Notes under the pieces: model-generated
What the model saw: only the letters and a program-made list of their open reading frames with translations
What the model was told of the DNA's origin: nothing
Databases searched by the model: none
Shown here: piece by piece, positions 27,413 to 37,578 of the stretch
Position numbering within the stretch: the stretch's first letter is position 1
Layout: each line of letters begins with the position of its first letter
Origin: Roseiconus lacunae
GTDB lineage: Bacteria > Planctomycetota > Planctomycetia > Pirellulales > Pirellulaceae
Reading direction: 5' to 3'
Assembly: GCF_008312935.1 (NCBI RefSeq)
Contig: NZ_VSZO01000009.1
Span: 124,001 to 188,000, forward strand
DNA: 64,000 nt
Made by a program: the position numbers and the translations under genes

Positions 27413-28873
27413 TTAGAATCGGATAGTGACGTCGCCGCTTAGCAACCACTGGTCGACGGAATGACGATCGCCGAAGGCTCGGATTTCAGGATCACCTGAC
27501 GGAACATTTCCGTTGCCTTTGAAGTCAGAAATATCCCAGCGGAGCTCCGATCGGAGACGGATGGAACTGTTGATCCATTGGCTAATCACGCCGGAGATGG
27601 CAAAGTAATTTCCACCGGTAAAAACCGGACCAAACGGAACATAGTCGACTGGCACTGCGATTCGGCTTTGATCTGCGTCACGAAACCATTCCATTCGTAC
27701 GCCTGCGGTCGACCATTGAGTAGGAGTCCAAATCAGGTATTGACTCAGTCCATACCAATTCGCCTTGTCGAATCCGATCGTATATTGTGGGATATCTACC
27801 CGGACGACGGACTCATCCTGTTCACCGTAAATGGCGTTGAACGCATAATTCCAATAAGAACCAATTCGTTGTTCGATCGATGCCCGGATTGACAATCGAC
27901 GGTCAGAGTCGTGTCCACCTTGATAGATCACGTTTGTCGCATCGCTGCCGAACGAGGCAAATACGGAATAGGATCGTGACCTATCGAGACTGGCTCGCTT
28001 CAAACCAAGCAAAGTGGACCAGCGACCTCTCCCCGCATGCCAATTATCCCATCCCGTGGTGACTCCTGCGTATGCCTCAATCCGGTCCCAAAATGCAACC
28101 TTTGCGAGGATTCCGCTGTAGGTGAATGGGGTGGCAAAATTAAATGCATATGAACGTGAGTAAAATACATTGGATAGCGATGAGAATGACTCATAACTTT
28201 CTGGAGCGAGAAAGTGCCCAAGCTTTAGTTCAACCGGAAGCCCTCCGTTATTTTTAATCAGCACGTAAGCTTGCGGAATCGCGATCTGCAACTCATGACT
28301 CTCTGAAGACCATTTGTTGCTACCGTCATGATGTTTTTCCAGACCTGGAACCGCAATAAACCGAGCATCGTTCCCCAGCAGAAAGTCAATTCGTGTTTCT
28401 ACATTCCAATTCGCAGACTCCCATTCCAAAACGCCATACGCTTGATCGAGCGTAAATTCGTTGGCTTGATCATTGAATAGCACCGGACGATTTAGTCCGT
28501 TTTCTGGATTTAGCGGATTCCAAGTAAATCCCGTAGTCCCCCACCCGCTGATGGAAAAACCTGTCGCAGCTCGATTCCGATCCGACCGCGTGGATGCGAT
28601 ATTTGCGGATGATGATTCGATGGTGAATTTATCGACGCCAACCGTTTCTGATCGAGCCGAGTCGGATTGATCAGTGATGTGCTCCTGAACCACATCAGTG
28701 ATCTCGTTTGGCGAAAGCGAAGAGTTCTGATCAACAGTCGATTCTGTCGCCCAGAGACCGTCGGTTAGCAATTCCCCAAATTCAATTTCGTCGCCACGGC
28801 AGTCCGAATACAGACCTCCCAGACATACCAATATCATCAAGCATCGTGTGCAAAACGTCTCTCTATTGGCCAT
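27413..28873 (-). CDS. outer-membrane beta-barrel protein, BBP2-like
   Basis: A 486-residue exported protein. After a signal peptide (LMILVCLGGL) and a low-complexity Ser/Thr/Asp-rich stretch of about 90 residues, it has the planctomycete BBP2-type barrel start: ISGWGTTGFTWNPLNPENG, then NEFTLDQAYGVLEWE. The rest is a long run of alternating aromatic and polar residues in short strands (VETRIDFLLGND, VELKLGHFLAPESYE, YAGVTTGWDNW, LRSELRWDIS) and it ends in a strand finishing with Phe (LLSGDVTIRF), the usual signal for outer-membrane barrel assembly. ATG 28873 has a GGA nine bases upstream; the longer frame would begin with TTG at 28900. It lies just before the giant repeat gene and may help export or anchor it, or be an unrelated porin. 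Confidence 0.85.
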   Translation of the reverse strand: MANRETFCTRCLMILVCLGGLYSDCRGDEIEFGELLTDGLWATESTVDQNSSLSPNEITDVVQEHITDQSDSARSETVGVDKFTIESSSANIASTRSDRNRAATGFSISGWGTTGFTWNPLNPENGLNRPVLFNDQANEFTLDQAYGVLEWESANWNVETRIDFLLGNDARFIAVPGLEKHHDGSNKWSSESHELQIAIPQAYVLIKNNGGLPVELKLGHFLAPESYESFSSLSNVFYSRSYAFNFATPFTYSGILAKVAFWDRIEAYAGVTTGWDNWHAGRGRWSTLLGLKRASLDRSRSYSVFASFGSDATNVIYQGGHDSDRRLSIRASIEQRIGSYWNYAFNAIYGEQDESVVRVDIPQYTIGFDKANWYGLSQYLIWTPTQWSTAGVRMEWFRDADQSRIAVPVDYVPFGPVFTGGNYFAISGVISQWINSSIRLRSELRWDISDFKGNGNVPSGDPEIRAFGDRHSVDQWLLSGDVTIRF

Positions 28874-30020
28874 GGCGTTCCAGTCAATTCTATCGAACAA
28901 CGATCACTTCAGAATGAGGGCCGGCCGCCACACCAGGTGGATGCAGTCCCCTCACAAGAGAGTGTGATTTAGGAATCGCCGTTGTTGCAGTAAAGATCGT
29001 CTTGAGCCAAAATGCAGATTCAAGTGCATTACTTCGTGGGGCAAACTCCCACATACACCGCAATATGCGGTCCAAAGCACTTGCACATGCGATGATGAGG
29101 GAGTTGCTTCACACCATGTAGGAAATCCGCCAGTGTGTAGAGAGATTGCACCTTACCGCGCAAATTCAACTTCCAGAATAAGAAGTGTTGGAAACAGACC
29201 AACGCTTTGCGTCGCGGCGTTTCTGCTTTGATCCGATTCGAATCTGGGACGAGCCGGATTACTTTTGCTAAGGTTTTCGCGCCACCATGTTGCGGATGCT
29301 CGTCGCCTGAAGACTCGCGTCTGAACCTTCAAACTGAATAAAGCACTCAGGGCACCTTCAACAACTTGAACGGTACTGAGCCTCGTTTCGACATCCACCA
29401 GTCGAAGGTGCAAGCGTCAAACAGCACCGCAAAAACGTGGCGTACGCAATGGCCGACGGTGAGCGCGATCGGTTCACAAACTCACTCACGCCAAGCATTG
29501 GCAATGAAGGAGGAATCGCGCGGCGCAGAAAAAACGGGAGAGATCCTTGAAGATTGCCGCGATTACGAATCGCGACCGACCGATCGCCTGGTCTCTCAAC
29601 ATGCTAGACAAAACGCCCATGAACAACATCTCGAAGTGCTCATGGACGCATGCGGTATTAACGGGCATCTTTCTTGATTCGCACTTTGACGAAACAAGCG
29701 CCTTCCTATCCAGAGTTGCACCTGGCGCGGTGGAACTTTTGCTTTCCTTTAGTTCAAGTTCAAAACGAGCCGAATCGTGCTCGCCAAGGTTTCGATGCAA
29801 CCACCGAGGATCAAGCTCCTCGGCTGAAGGCTCGCAACCGAGTTATCTAAAGGAACTATGCACTCGCCGCGGTAGAACCGATTCGATTGCCGATAGGACG
29901 ACGAATCGAAGCGTTGGATACGATTTTATGGCAGCATGTGCGAAGGTGGTTGCGGGTACCGCCCGACCGACCTTCCACAACTTGATCGGCAGTTCTGCCA
30001 AACTCGAATTCGACCGAACG
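28874..30020. other. gene-free kilobase
   Basis: No convincing gene. The open frames here (the longest on the plus strand from 29547) run antisense into the next gene or lack any family pattern. A perfect 7-bp hairpin, CCGAGGA / TCCTCGG, sits at 29804-29823 without a T-run. The right part of the region should contain the end of the TIGR03009-like gene's transcript, the left part the promoter of the barrel gene. Confidence 0.5.
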
Positions 30021-30944
30021 TCACTGTGGCGCAGAACCTTGTGGTGCCTGGTTGCCCTGCGCGATTTGCGGCGGCAAGAAGTTTTGCTTTGTGATCTTCC
30101 AACTTGCCGGCGGCTGCTTGGGAATGAAGTTCCCCATGAATTGCTGAATACCGGCGCCAATCGCGTTTCGTTTCACGTCGGTGAACTCATAGTGATCCCA
30201 CTGTGGTGCGAGCTTTTGGTGAAAGTTCGGCGCGTACATGATCATCACTTCCGGTTCATAGTCGGCACTTAGCACGACCTGGACCATTTTGTATTGGGCG
30301 CGATCCTCTTGCAGTTTTGGAAACGCCTGCACAAGAAAGGAGTTCGGCTTCGGTGATTCCCCAAGGCAAACCCAGTACCGTTGCTGAATTTGTTTGGCAT
30401 CCAGGTTAAACACGAACGGTAACGGGCTATTAAAAATCTGCGTGCCCTGCATGTTCGGTGGCAACTCTTGAAGGTTGCACTGTTGTTGCTCACGGTCATA
30501 CTCGATCAACTGAGTTCCGTTGCAGATCCAGTACTCACCGAACTTGTTCGCGGTCGGCCCATATTCGGGCTTCTGATCCTTCATGCCTTTGTAGAACATG
30601 ATGTTGTCAACGCGAAACAATCCTTTGTCGGGATTGGCGTATTTGACAACGCCCTCTGCCTTGTGTGCGTGAACGCCCGCGGGCGCGGCTAACAGATCGT
30701 AGTGCCAACGCTCGAATTTGCATTCAAGTGTCTTCGTCGATTGGCTCTTCTGCTGCCAAGCGAGCAAGACGCGATCGAGCTGCTGCTGCTGCTGTGCGTT
30801 CAGTGGCGGAAAGGGCTGCACCGGGGCGGCTGGTTTTGCGGCCGCGGCGGCGGGTTGTTGCGCGTCCAACTTGGGAACCGCGATGAGCAATCCGGAAAGG
30901 ACGCCGAGCAATAGAAGTTGACAGCGAGTGGTTCGCATTTTCAT
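30021..30944 (-). CDS. exported TIGR03009-like planctomycete protein
   Basis: A 307-residue exported protein. The signal peptide is MKMRTTRCQLLLLGVLSGLL with cleavage near LDA-QQP; an Ala/Pro/Gln-rich linker follows. The conserved part begins LDRVLLAWQQKSQSTKTLEC and KFERWHYD, then VVKYANPDKGLFRVD, YWICNGTQLIEYDREQQQ and PLPFVFNLDAKQIQQRYWV. This arrangement, a helix and then curved strands describing a form binding a carrier surface, matches the planctomycete family TIGR03009, which looks like a relative of LolA/LolB lipoprotein carriers. Its role is not known; lipid or lipoprotein handling in the envelope is a guess. The ATG at 30944 is chosen over 30959 and 30938 because it gives the better signal peptide. 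Confidence 0.82.
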   Translation of the reverse strand: MKMRTTRCQLLLLGVLSGLLIAVPKLDAQQPAAAAAKPAAPVQPFPPLNAQQQQQLDRVLLAWQQKSQSTKTLECKFERWHYDLLAAPAGVHAHKAEGVVKYANPDKGLFRVDNIMFYKGMKDQKPEYGPTANKFGEYWICNGTQLIEYDREQQQCNLQELPPNMQGTQIFNSPLPFVFNLDAKQIQQRYWVCLGESPKPNSFLVQAFPKLQEDRAQYKMVQVVLSADYEPEVMIMYAPNFHQKLAPQWDHYEFTDVKRNAIGAGIQQFMGNFIPKQPPASWKITKQNFLPPQIAQGNQAPQGSAPQ

Positions 30945-31391
30945 AGCCAAAAGCACCATCCTTGAAGGCTTTGGTTACGGAATCAATTTGGAAAGCCCTT
31001 CGTTTGGCCTACCAAGGTCCACGTTGTATCAAGTTGATCGGGACAACAGAAAGACCATTCCGACGCCGCAGAGCTGTTTCATCCGTTTTGAACGTCTGTC
31101 CGCCACCGGACAACAAGGACGATTCCTGTGGAATCCCGCCAAATCGACAAAAACATCGCCGAATGTCAAATCTGACCTACCTTTGTTAGCAAACATTTCG
31201 AGCGCCTGTTCAGCGCCAACCCGCCGAATCGGTACTTCCTAGGCAACGTGCGTGCCCCTCACCTGAGCCTGAGTGTTTGCTATCAACCGAGTCTTCTTGA
31301 TTTAGCGGTTAATGGCGATCGCGCGAATGTGCCGATGAGTGAAATGTTTCGGGCTGCGCCAACCGTTTCCAATAGTCCAATGGGGGGATCG
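30945..31391. other. divergent intergenic region
   Basis: About 450 bp between the leftward TIGR03009-like gene and the rightward WD40 gene. An in-frame open stretch runs back from the WD40 gene to 31248 but would add 48 residues before the Tat signal, so I count it as leader. No other structure stands out. Confidence 0.45.
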
Positions 31392-32483
31392 ATGCGACGT
31401 TTTGATCAAGCGAGTCAACTGACGCTCAATCGGCGGCAGGTGGCGGGTCTCGCGCTCGGCGGAACCTTGCTGCGACATCCATGGTTGGCGGCGGCGGATG
31501 ACGCGACGAACGCCTCGGGCGCATCGTTTCGTCCGCAAACGCCGGTCAGCACCACGGTGCGTTTGCAACCGGTGAGCGCGGACTTCGATGGGGCGATTAT
31601 CCAGGCAATCGCCGTCGACCCCGCGGGTAAGATCTTGGCTGTCGCGGGCGATGATCATGGTATTCGAATCTTGGATGCCGTCAGCATGCGTCGGATTGCG
31701 CTGCTCACCGGTCATTCGGATTTGATCCAAAGTGTGCAGTTCGATCCGTCGGGACGCCGACTCGTTTCGGCGGGAAATGATGGAGACCTCGTGATATGGG
31801 ATTGCCGCGATTGGTCGATCTTGCAGCGAATGCCTACCTCCCATGCTTTCGCAGGCGTCCGCTTTGCCCCGCGAGGACAAGAATTGGCGGCGGTGGGATT
31901 CACCGACGAAGTATTCATCATCAGCCAGCAACCGATCCATTCCCAACCCCGCGTCCGTTGTGACTGCACCGATTTACGGTCAGTCGAGTACCGCCAGGAC
32001 GGCAAGGTTGTCGCGGTCGCCGGTCGCACCGGGAAATTGCACCTATTCCAACGTGGTGGCTACCAACTGATCGATGAATTCACGATTCATAGTGGGCGCA
32101 CCCATGATATGAAATTCGTTGGTTCGACGTCGATCCTGGCATCGATTGGCGAAGATGGCGGGCTGACCTTGTTTGATACCGATTCTAAGCAAGTGGTCCG
32201 ACAAGTTAACGTGACGCGAGGCAAACTGTATGCCATCTGTTTGATCGATGAAAAGTACGCGGCCGTCGCCGGGAGCGACAACTTAATCAGTTTGGTCGAC
32301 ATCGCGACAGGCAATCTGGTCGAACGCTTGACCGGACATTCCGGAACGGTGACGTCGCTGGCCGCGATCGGTACAACGCTGTATTCCGGCGGGTATGACG
32401 CGACACTTCGTAAATGGCAACTTGAAAGTGTGCTTGGGGGTGCCGAACGGATCGCCGAACGTGACAACGCACTGGAACGTTGA
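31392..32483 (+). CDS. Tat-exported WD40-repeat protein
   Basis: A 363-residue beta-propeller protein. The N-terminus has a twin-arginine signal (TLNRRQVAGLALGGTLL). About six or seven WD40-type blades follow, the clearest being AIAVDPAGKILAVAGDDHGI, LLTGHSDLIQSVQFDPSGRR then LVSAGNDGDLVIWDCR, TGKLHLFQRGG, SIGEDGGLTLFD and the last LTGHSGTVTSLAAIGTTLYS then GGYDATLRKWQ. WD40 propellers are scaffolds with no catalytic role, so a periplasmic assembly or binding function is likely. The ATG at 31392 has GGGGGGA six bases upstream, which decides the start over in-frame starts at 31248 (GTG), 31335 and 31380. The gene lies 154 bp before the SdrD-B-like gene on the same strand. Confidence 0.87.
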   Translation: MRRFDQASQLTLNRRQVAGLALGGTLLRHPWLAAADDATNASGASFRPQTPVSTTVRLQPVSADFDGAIIQAIAVDPAGKILAVAGDDHGIRILDAVSMRRIALLTGHSDLIQSVQFDPSGRRLVSAGNDGDLVIWDCRDWSILQRMPTSHAFAGVRFAPRGQELAAVGFTDEVFIISQQPIHSQPRVRCDCTDLRSVEYRQDGKVVAVAGRTGKLHLFQRGGYQLIDEFTIHSGRTHDMKFVGSTSILASIGEDGGLTLFDTDSKQVVRQVNVTRGKLYAICLIDEKYAAVAGSDNLISLVDIATGNLVERLTGHSGTVTSLAAIGTTLYSGGYDATLRKWQLESVLGGAERIAERDNALER

Positions 32484-32637
32484 CCCGGTTGTGCCATGCG
32501 AAATTGGTTATTGCCGGAACGATTAGGGCTTTTGATTGCCAGCCCCACGACGTGTTGAAAGGATTCCTTCCTCTCATGCGTTTACGCTTGAATTAGTCTT
32601 TCGCTTTGCTTTGGTTGGGCACACGGAGGTGCCACGA

Positions 32638-35600
32638 GTGATTCTGAACAAGAAACGATTGCGACGCCCCGCGCGGCCTCAAGTATTGGAGCGCCGAGAG
32701 CTGTTCGCTGCCGATCCGATTCACGTCGGCGTCGTTTATCTAGAAACGGACTACTTAGAATCGGACAACGATTACGGTAGCGATTCGCAAGGCGACAAGT
32801 TTCTGTTGACCTTCACCGGTGGCGCCGAAGGTACGACGCTTAACCAAGTCCGAATCCGCACCGATAAAGACGGGGACGGGATCTCCGTCGGTGATCCGAT
32901 ATTCGATACCGCCGCCGGTGGACGCGGGAAAGAGGGGTGGCATGACTTCCAAATCCTGACCATCGAAACCACCGACGGACGCACCGCAACGGCTCGGGCA
33001 ACGGTTGCCGACGGCGGACAGGAACTGATCCTTGATTTGACCAATTTTCGTGCCGGCGACCGATTGGAGTTCACGATCGATGTCGACGAAGTTCTCCGTA
33101 ACCTGCCGAACCTAGATGAATTCAATGATCGATTGGATGTCATCACGTCGGGCCAAGAGTTTCAAGATTCCATCCTGGAAGCATTTTTTGAGGCGCCGCA
33201 TTACGAGCCGACGACGGCGGACAGTGTCTTTCTGAACAACTACGGTTCGCCCCGACAAGACTTTGGCCTCAACCTTCCTGACGACGAAGGCACCGGACCG
33301 AATAGCCGCCCCAACCGTAGCGCCGCTGCGGTGATGGAATTGACGCAAAAACCAAAACCAATTTCGATCAGCGGGTCCGTTTGGCTGGACAACAATCTTG
33401 ATGCGGTTTGGCAACCCGGTGAAGTCGGTTTGGCCGACGTTGAACTCACGTTGCTGGCGGTCGACAACAGCGGTGCCTACAGTGACACGGGGCATCGTGT
33501 CCGCACCGACGCATCGGGAAACTATACCTTTGACCGCTCGCTGGGATTGATGCCTGGCACCTACCGAATCGTCGAAACGCAACCCGACGGACTGTTTAGC
33601 GTCGCCGCGATTCCCGGATCGGTCGACGGTGCGGCTACCGGCGCCGCGATCGGTTTGGACGTCCTCTCATCGATCGAAATTCCTCTCGGTGATACCGATG
33701 CGATCGAAATGAACTTTGCCGAAGCCGAGTCGGCATCGATCGGTGGCTACGTTTACCGCGACAACAACGACAACGGCCTCCGTGAAGCCGGTGAAACCGG
33801 AATCGCGGGCGTTACGATTCGCATCGTCCCCGTTCAAACGGTTGGCCCACAAGAAACCGTCACGACGGTGACGCTCAGCGATGGAAGTTACTTCGTCAGC
33901 AACCTCGCTCCGGGATCCTACGAAGTTATCGAAGTCACTCAGCCGAGCGGCTTGATCGACGGCAAGGACACCGCGGGCACGATCGACGGGATCACTGTTG
34001 GCGTCGCTGACATCGACGGCGATGCGATCCGACAGATCGATCTTGATGGCGGAAGCGTTGGTATCGAATACAACTTTGGCGAGTTGGAAACCGGTGAAAT
34101 CAGTGGGATGGTTTACCTGGCTCGGCCTGGTCAAGCTTGCTATCCGACATACGATCCGGCATTGGCCGAGCCACTTGGCGGCGTGATCGTCGAACTGCAA
34201 CAACCCGATGGCAACGTCATCTCACGGGTCACGACGACGCCGATGGGAACCTACCACTTCGACGATGTCGTTCCCGGTGACTATCGAATCGTCCAGTACA
34301 CGCCCGAGGGATTGCTGGACGGTTCGTCGTTTGTCGGGCGGATCGATGGCAGCACCAACGGTGAGTCCGTCAATGGAATGCTGATCCGCCAAATTAGCAT
34401 GAATCCGGGCGGAACCGGCGTCGACTATCATTTTTGCGAGATCGCCCCGGTGACCTTATCGGGGTACGTCTATCATGATCGCTCGATGGATGGATCGCGC
34501 GACTCCGGCGAAGAAGGCATCGCAGGGACTCAAATCTCACTGATCGATGACTCCGGGCAAACCGTTGCAACGACGACCACGGATGCTTCCGGATTCTATC
34601 AATTCGAAGACCTTCAACCCGGAACGTACACGGTTGTCGAACAGCAACCGTCCGGGTATCTCGATGGGATCGACAGCGCCGGAACGGTCGGCAACCAAAC
34701 GGTCGGAATCGCTGGCAACGATCGCATCAGCGAGATCGTAATTCCGCAAGGCATGGGTGGTTTCGAATACAATTTCGGCGAATTGCTACCTGCATCGCTC
34801 TCCGGGCAAGTTCACCTTGATCTTGACCGTGATTGCATTCGCGACCCCAACGAAGTCGGTTTGGAAGGCGTCGTCATTCGACTGCTTGACGAAAACGGCA
34901 CGGTGGTGAAGGAAGTGGAAACGTCGGCCGACGGGACTTACCGCTTTAGTGACCTTCGCCCCGGGCGTTACACCGTCGTTCAAGAACAACCCCAGGGCTT
35001 GTTCGACCGCGGCGTCAAAGCGGGTTCCGCCGGAGGAACGGTTGGTACGAATACGATCGAAGCGATCCAACTGGGGTCGGGAATCGATGCGACGGACTAC
35101 GATTTCTGTGAAGAACCTCCGAGTGAGATTTCCGGTAGCGTCCACATCGACAACGACGGAGATTGCATTCGATCGCCCGACGAGCGCGGTATCGGCAACG
35201 TCTTGATCGAACTGCGTGATTCCGACGGTTTGGTGGTCGCGACGACACGCACCGATCCGGACGGACACTACCAATTCGTCGGACTTCGCGGCGGCGAGTA
35301 CACGGTTTATGAGGTTCAGCCAGAAGGCTATTTCCAGGGCGGGCAAGTACTCGGGTCCGCCGGCGGCGTGATCTTAGGTGTTGACCTAATGTCGTTGACG
35401 GTCGCCCCCGGTGAAAAAGCCGTCGACTACCGATTCTGTGAATACGAACCGAGCAGTCTGTCGGGTACCGTTTGGACGGACACCAACGAAAACCAACGGT
35501 ACGACAACGACGAAACTCCGATCAGCGGTGTCTCGATTAAGTTGATCGATGAATCGGGCAACGTTGTCCAGACCACAGTGACCGACGCGAGTGGCCATTA

Positions 35601-37461
35601 CACCTTCGTAGGACTCGACCGCGGCGTTTACCAAATCGAGGAAGTCCAACCGGAAACGCATTTCCACGGAGGACAGATTGTCGGCAACCTTGGCGGCCGA
35701 CCTTCCGGTGACGATCGATTGACAAACATCAACGTCGGTGCGGCAATGACCGGTGTCGGATATGACTTTCCCGAAATTCCACCGGCAAAGATTGTCGGTG
35801 TCGTGTTTATCGACGGTGAAGCGATCGAAACAACCGGGTTCATCACTCCGGATCAACTACGCGATTACAAAGATGGCCAATTGACGAGCGACGACCGTCG
35901 ACTCAATGGCGTTCAGATCACTATCCTTGATCAGTTCGGGCAACCACTATCTGATGGCGATTTCCTCTCCGGCGATGCGGTTACCAACAGCGTCGTGATG
36001 ACCGATCACGACGGCGTTTTTCAATTCGCCGGTCTGCGTCCTGGCACGTATGTCTTGGCACAACAGCAACCGATCGGCGGCAACCTGATTGACTCGATCG
36101 ATACACCGGGTACCACAGGCGGACTTGCCGTCAACGCGGCCGACGAATACGACGACCAACAACTGTTGTGGATCCAGTCGGTGCCTGCGACGCAGAGCTT
36201 TGACACCATCCTTGGCGTCACCGTCGGGGGCGGAGAGACGTCGCACGACAATTACTTTAGCGAAGTCGAGATTGATCTTACGATTCCGCCGCCTCCACCA
36301 CCTCCTCCGCCGCCACCGCCACCGGTGGAGCCGCCACACAACATTCTGCGACCGCGCACGCCTGAACCGGAAAACATCCTTCCGCCACCGCTGGAGGAAT
36401 TCCCCGATCCAGAACCGATCGTAATGACGATGCCTCCCGAACGGCTGCTTCCCCAGCCAATCCTCGGTGAAGTCGATTTTGTGACCTGGCACCTTAGCGT
36501 GATCAACGGTGGACATCCACGGGGAAAAATAGCTTCGCGCGATGCCTTTATGAAAGTCGCGATGCGAAGCGATACGCAGCTCGACTCAGTCGAACACGAA
36601 AAGGACCGCGGCGAATGGCAACTGCTCACCATGGACGGCCAAGTTCGCAAAGAGAGCGAGCAAATAAACTTGGGATCCGAGGACGCGATCGGACTCGCCG
36701 GAGACTTCAACGGTGACGGTGCCGACGAGGTCGCGATTTACGTCGCCGGACACTGGTACGTGGACCTGAACGGAAATGGTGTCTGGGACGAAGGCGATTT
36801 GTGGATCCTACTGGGAACGGAGATGGATCGCCCGGTCGTCGGCGACTGGGACGGTGACGGAAAAGACGACATCGGGATCTTCGGCCGGAAATGGGAACGT
36901 GACTGGCGGCGGATCAAAACCGACGCGGGGCTTCCCGACCCATCAAACCGCTGGCGGCGCTACCTGGAGAATCGCAAAACGTTAGGTTTGGTTTCGATCG
37001 AAATACGTCCTGAGGATTGTCGCCGCATGCTGCGTCATGGCGCCGACAGCAGTTTGCGAGCCGACGCGGTCGATCATGTCTTCCAGTACGGAGAAGACGT
37101 TGACACGCCCGTCTCGGGTGACTGGAACGGGGACGGAATCGATCAAATCGGAATCTTCCGTGGTGGGCTCTGGATGCTTGATGCCGAAGGCGACGGAAGA
37201 CGCAAAGCGGGCGAAGAACGTTTCGAGTTTGGACAGCCAGGTGATCAACCCATCGTCGGTGACTTCGACGGCGATGGGATCGATGAAATCGGTGTGATCC
37301 GAGGCAACCGAGTGATCATCGATACCGATGGCGATCGCAAAGTCACGGCGGCAGACGATCAATTCGACCTTCCCGATACTCCTTCCGATAGCCAACCGGT
37401 CGTCGGCGATTGGGACGGTGACGGGCGTGACGAATTAGGCTGGTACAAGAAAGCCAGCTAG
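32638..37461 (+). CDS. giant exported SdrD-B-like and FG-GAP-like protein, 1607 aa
   Basis: The start is GTG at 32638, fixed by GGAGGT eight bases upstream. Residues 1-28 (ILNKKRLRRPARPQVLERRE then LFAAD) carry an LE-x-R-x-L motif like the giant repeat protein. After an N-terminal domain of about 200 residues come eight SdrD-B-like beta-sandwich repeats (about 235-1215), with blocks such as GSVWLDNNLDAVWQPGEVGL, YVYRDNNDNGLREAGE, DASGNYTFD, LRPGRYTVVQEQPQGLFD; Asp/Asn-rich turns suggest calcium binding. A run of 13 prolines and a Pro-rich linker follow near 1217. The last 270 residues contain FG-GAP/VCBS-like units: GDFNGDGADEVAIY, GDWDGDGKDDIGIF, GDWNGDGIDQIGIF, GDFDGDGIDEIGVI, GDWDGDGRDELGWY. 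There is no C-terminal anchor. It is probably a large secreted or surface structural protein. Confidence 0.9.
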   Translation: MILNKKRLRRPARPQVLERRELFAADPIHVGVVYLETDYLESDNDYGSDSQGDKFLLTFTGGAEGTTLNQVRIRTDKDGDGISVGDPIFDTAAGGRGKEGWHDFQILTIETTDGRTATARATVADGGQELILDLTNFRAGDRLEFTIDVDEVLRNLPNLDEFNDRLDVITSGQEFQDSILEAFFEAPHYEPTTADSVFLNNYGSPRQDFGLNLPDDEGTGPNSRPNRSAAAVMELTQKPKPISISGSVWLDNNLDAVWQPGEVGLADVELTLLAVDNSGAYSDTGHRVRTDASGNYTFDRSLGLMPGTYRIVETQPDGLFSVAAIPGSVDGAATGAAIGLDVLSSIEIPLGDTDAIEMNFAEAESASIGGYVYRDNNDNGLREAGETGIAGVTIRIVPVQTVGPQETVTTVTLSDGSYFVSNLAPGSYEVIEVTQPSGLIDGKDTAGTIDGITVGVADIDGDAIRQIDLDGGSVGIEYNFGELETGEISGMVYLARPGQACYPTYDPALAEPLGGVIVELQQPDGNVISRVTTTPMGTYHFDDVVPGDYRIVQYTPEGLLDGSSFVGRIDGSTNGESVNGMLIRQISMNPGGTGVDYHFCEIAPVTLSGYVYHDRSMDGSRDSGEEGIAGTQISLIDDSGQTVATTTTDASGFYQFEDLQPGTYTVVEQQPSGYLDGIDSAGTVGNQTVGIAGNDRISEIVIPQGMGGFEYNFGELLPASLSGQVHLDLDRDCIRDPNEVGLEGVVIRLLDENGTVVKEVETSADGTYRFSDLRPGRYTVVQEQPQGLFDRGVKAGSAGGTVGTNTIEAIQLGSGIDATDYDFCEEPPSEISGSVHIDNDGDCIRSPDERGIGNVLIELRDSDGLVVATTRTDPDGHYQFVGLRGGEYTVYEVQPEGYFQGGQVLGSAGGVILGVDLMSLTVAPGEKAVDYRFCEYEPSSLSGTVWTDTNENQRYDNDETPISGVSIKLIDESGNVVQTTVTDASGHYTFVGLDRGVYQIEEVQPETHFHGGQIVGNLGGRPSGDDRLTNINVGAAMTGVGYDFPEIPPAKIVGVVFIDGEAIETTGFITPDQLRDYKDGQLTSDDRRLNGVQITILDQFGQPLSDGDFLSGDAVTNSVVMTDHDGVFQFAGLRPGTYVLAQQQPIGGNLIDSIDTPGTTGGLAVNAADEYDDQQLLWIQSVPATQSFDTILGVTVGGGETSHDNYFSEVEIDLTIPPPPPPPPPPPPPVEPPHNILRPRTPEPENILPPPLEEFPDPEPIVMTMPPERLLPQPILGEVDFVTWHLSVINGGHPRGKIASRDAFMKVAMRSDTQLDSVEHEKDRGEWQLLTMDGQVRKESEQINLGSEDAIGLAGDFNGDGADEVAIYVAGHWYVDLNGNGVWDEGDLWILLGTEMDRPVVGDWDGDGKDDIGIFGRKWERDWRRIKTDAGLPDPSNRWRRYLENRKTLGLVSIEIRPEDCRRMLRHGADSSLRADAVDHVFQYGEDVDTPVSGDWNGDGIDQIGIFRGGLWMLDAEGDGRRKAGEERFEFGQPGDQPIVGDFDGDGIDEIGVIRGNRVIIDTDGDRKVTAADDQFDLPDTPSDSQPVVGDWDGDGRDELGWYKKAS

Positions 37462-37578
37462 TACGACCGTATCATGTCCTTACGATCAAATCCGACGACG
37501 CACCCGATGTTAAACCTTGGGTGCGAACTCGGCTGTGTCAATCGGTTCGGTTGATTCGGTCGTTCGGTGACACGCAAA

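Noticed and set aside
29547-30272. Plus-strand frame of 241 codons
   Set aside because: Its second half is antisense to the TIGR03009-like gene, and its first half has no recognisable pattern or ribosome site.
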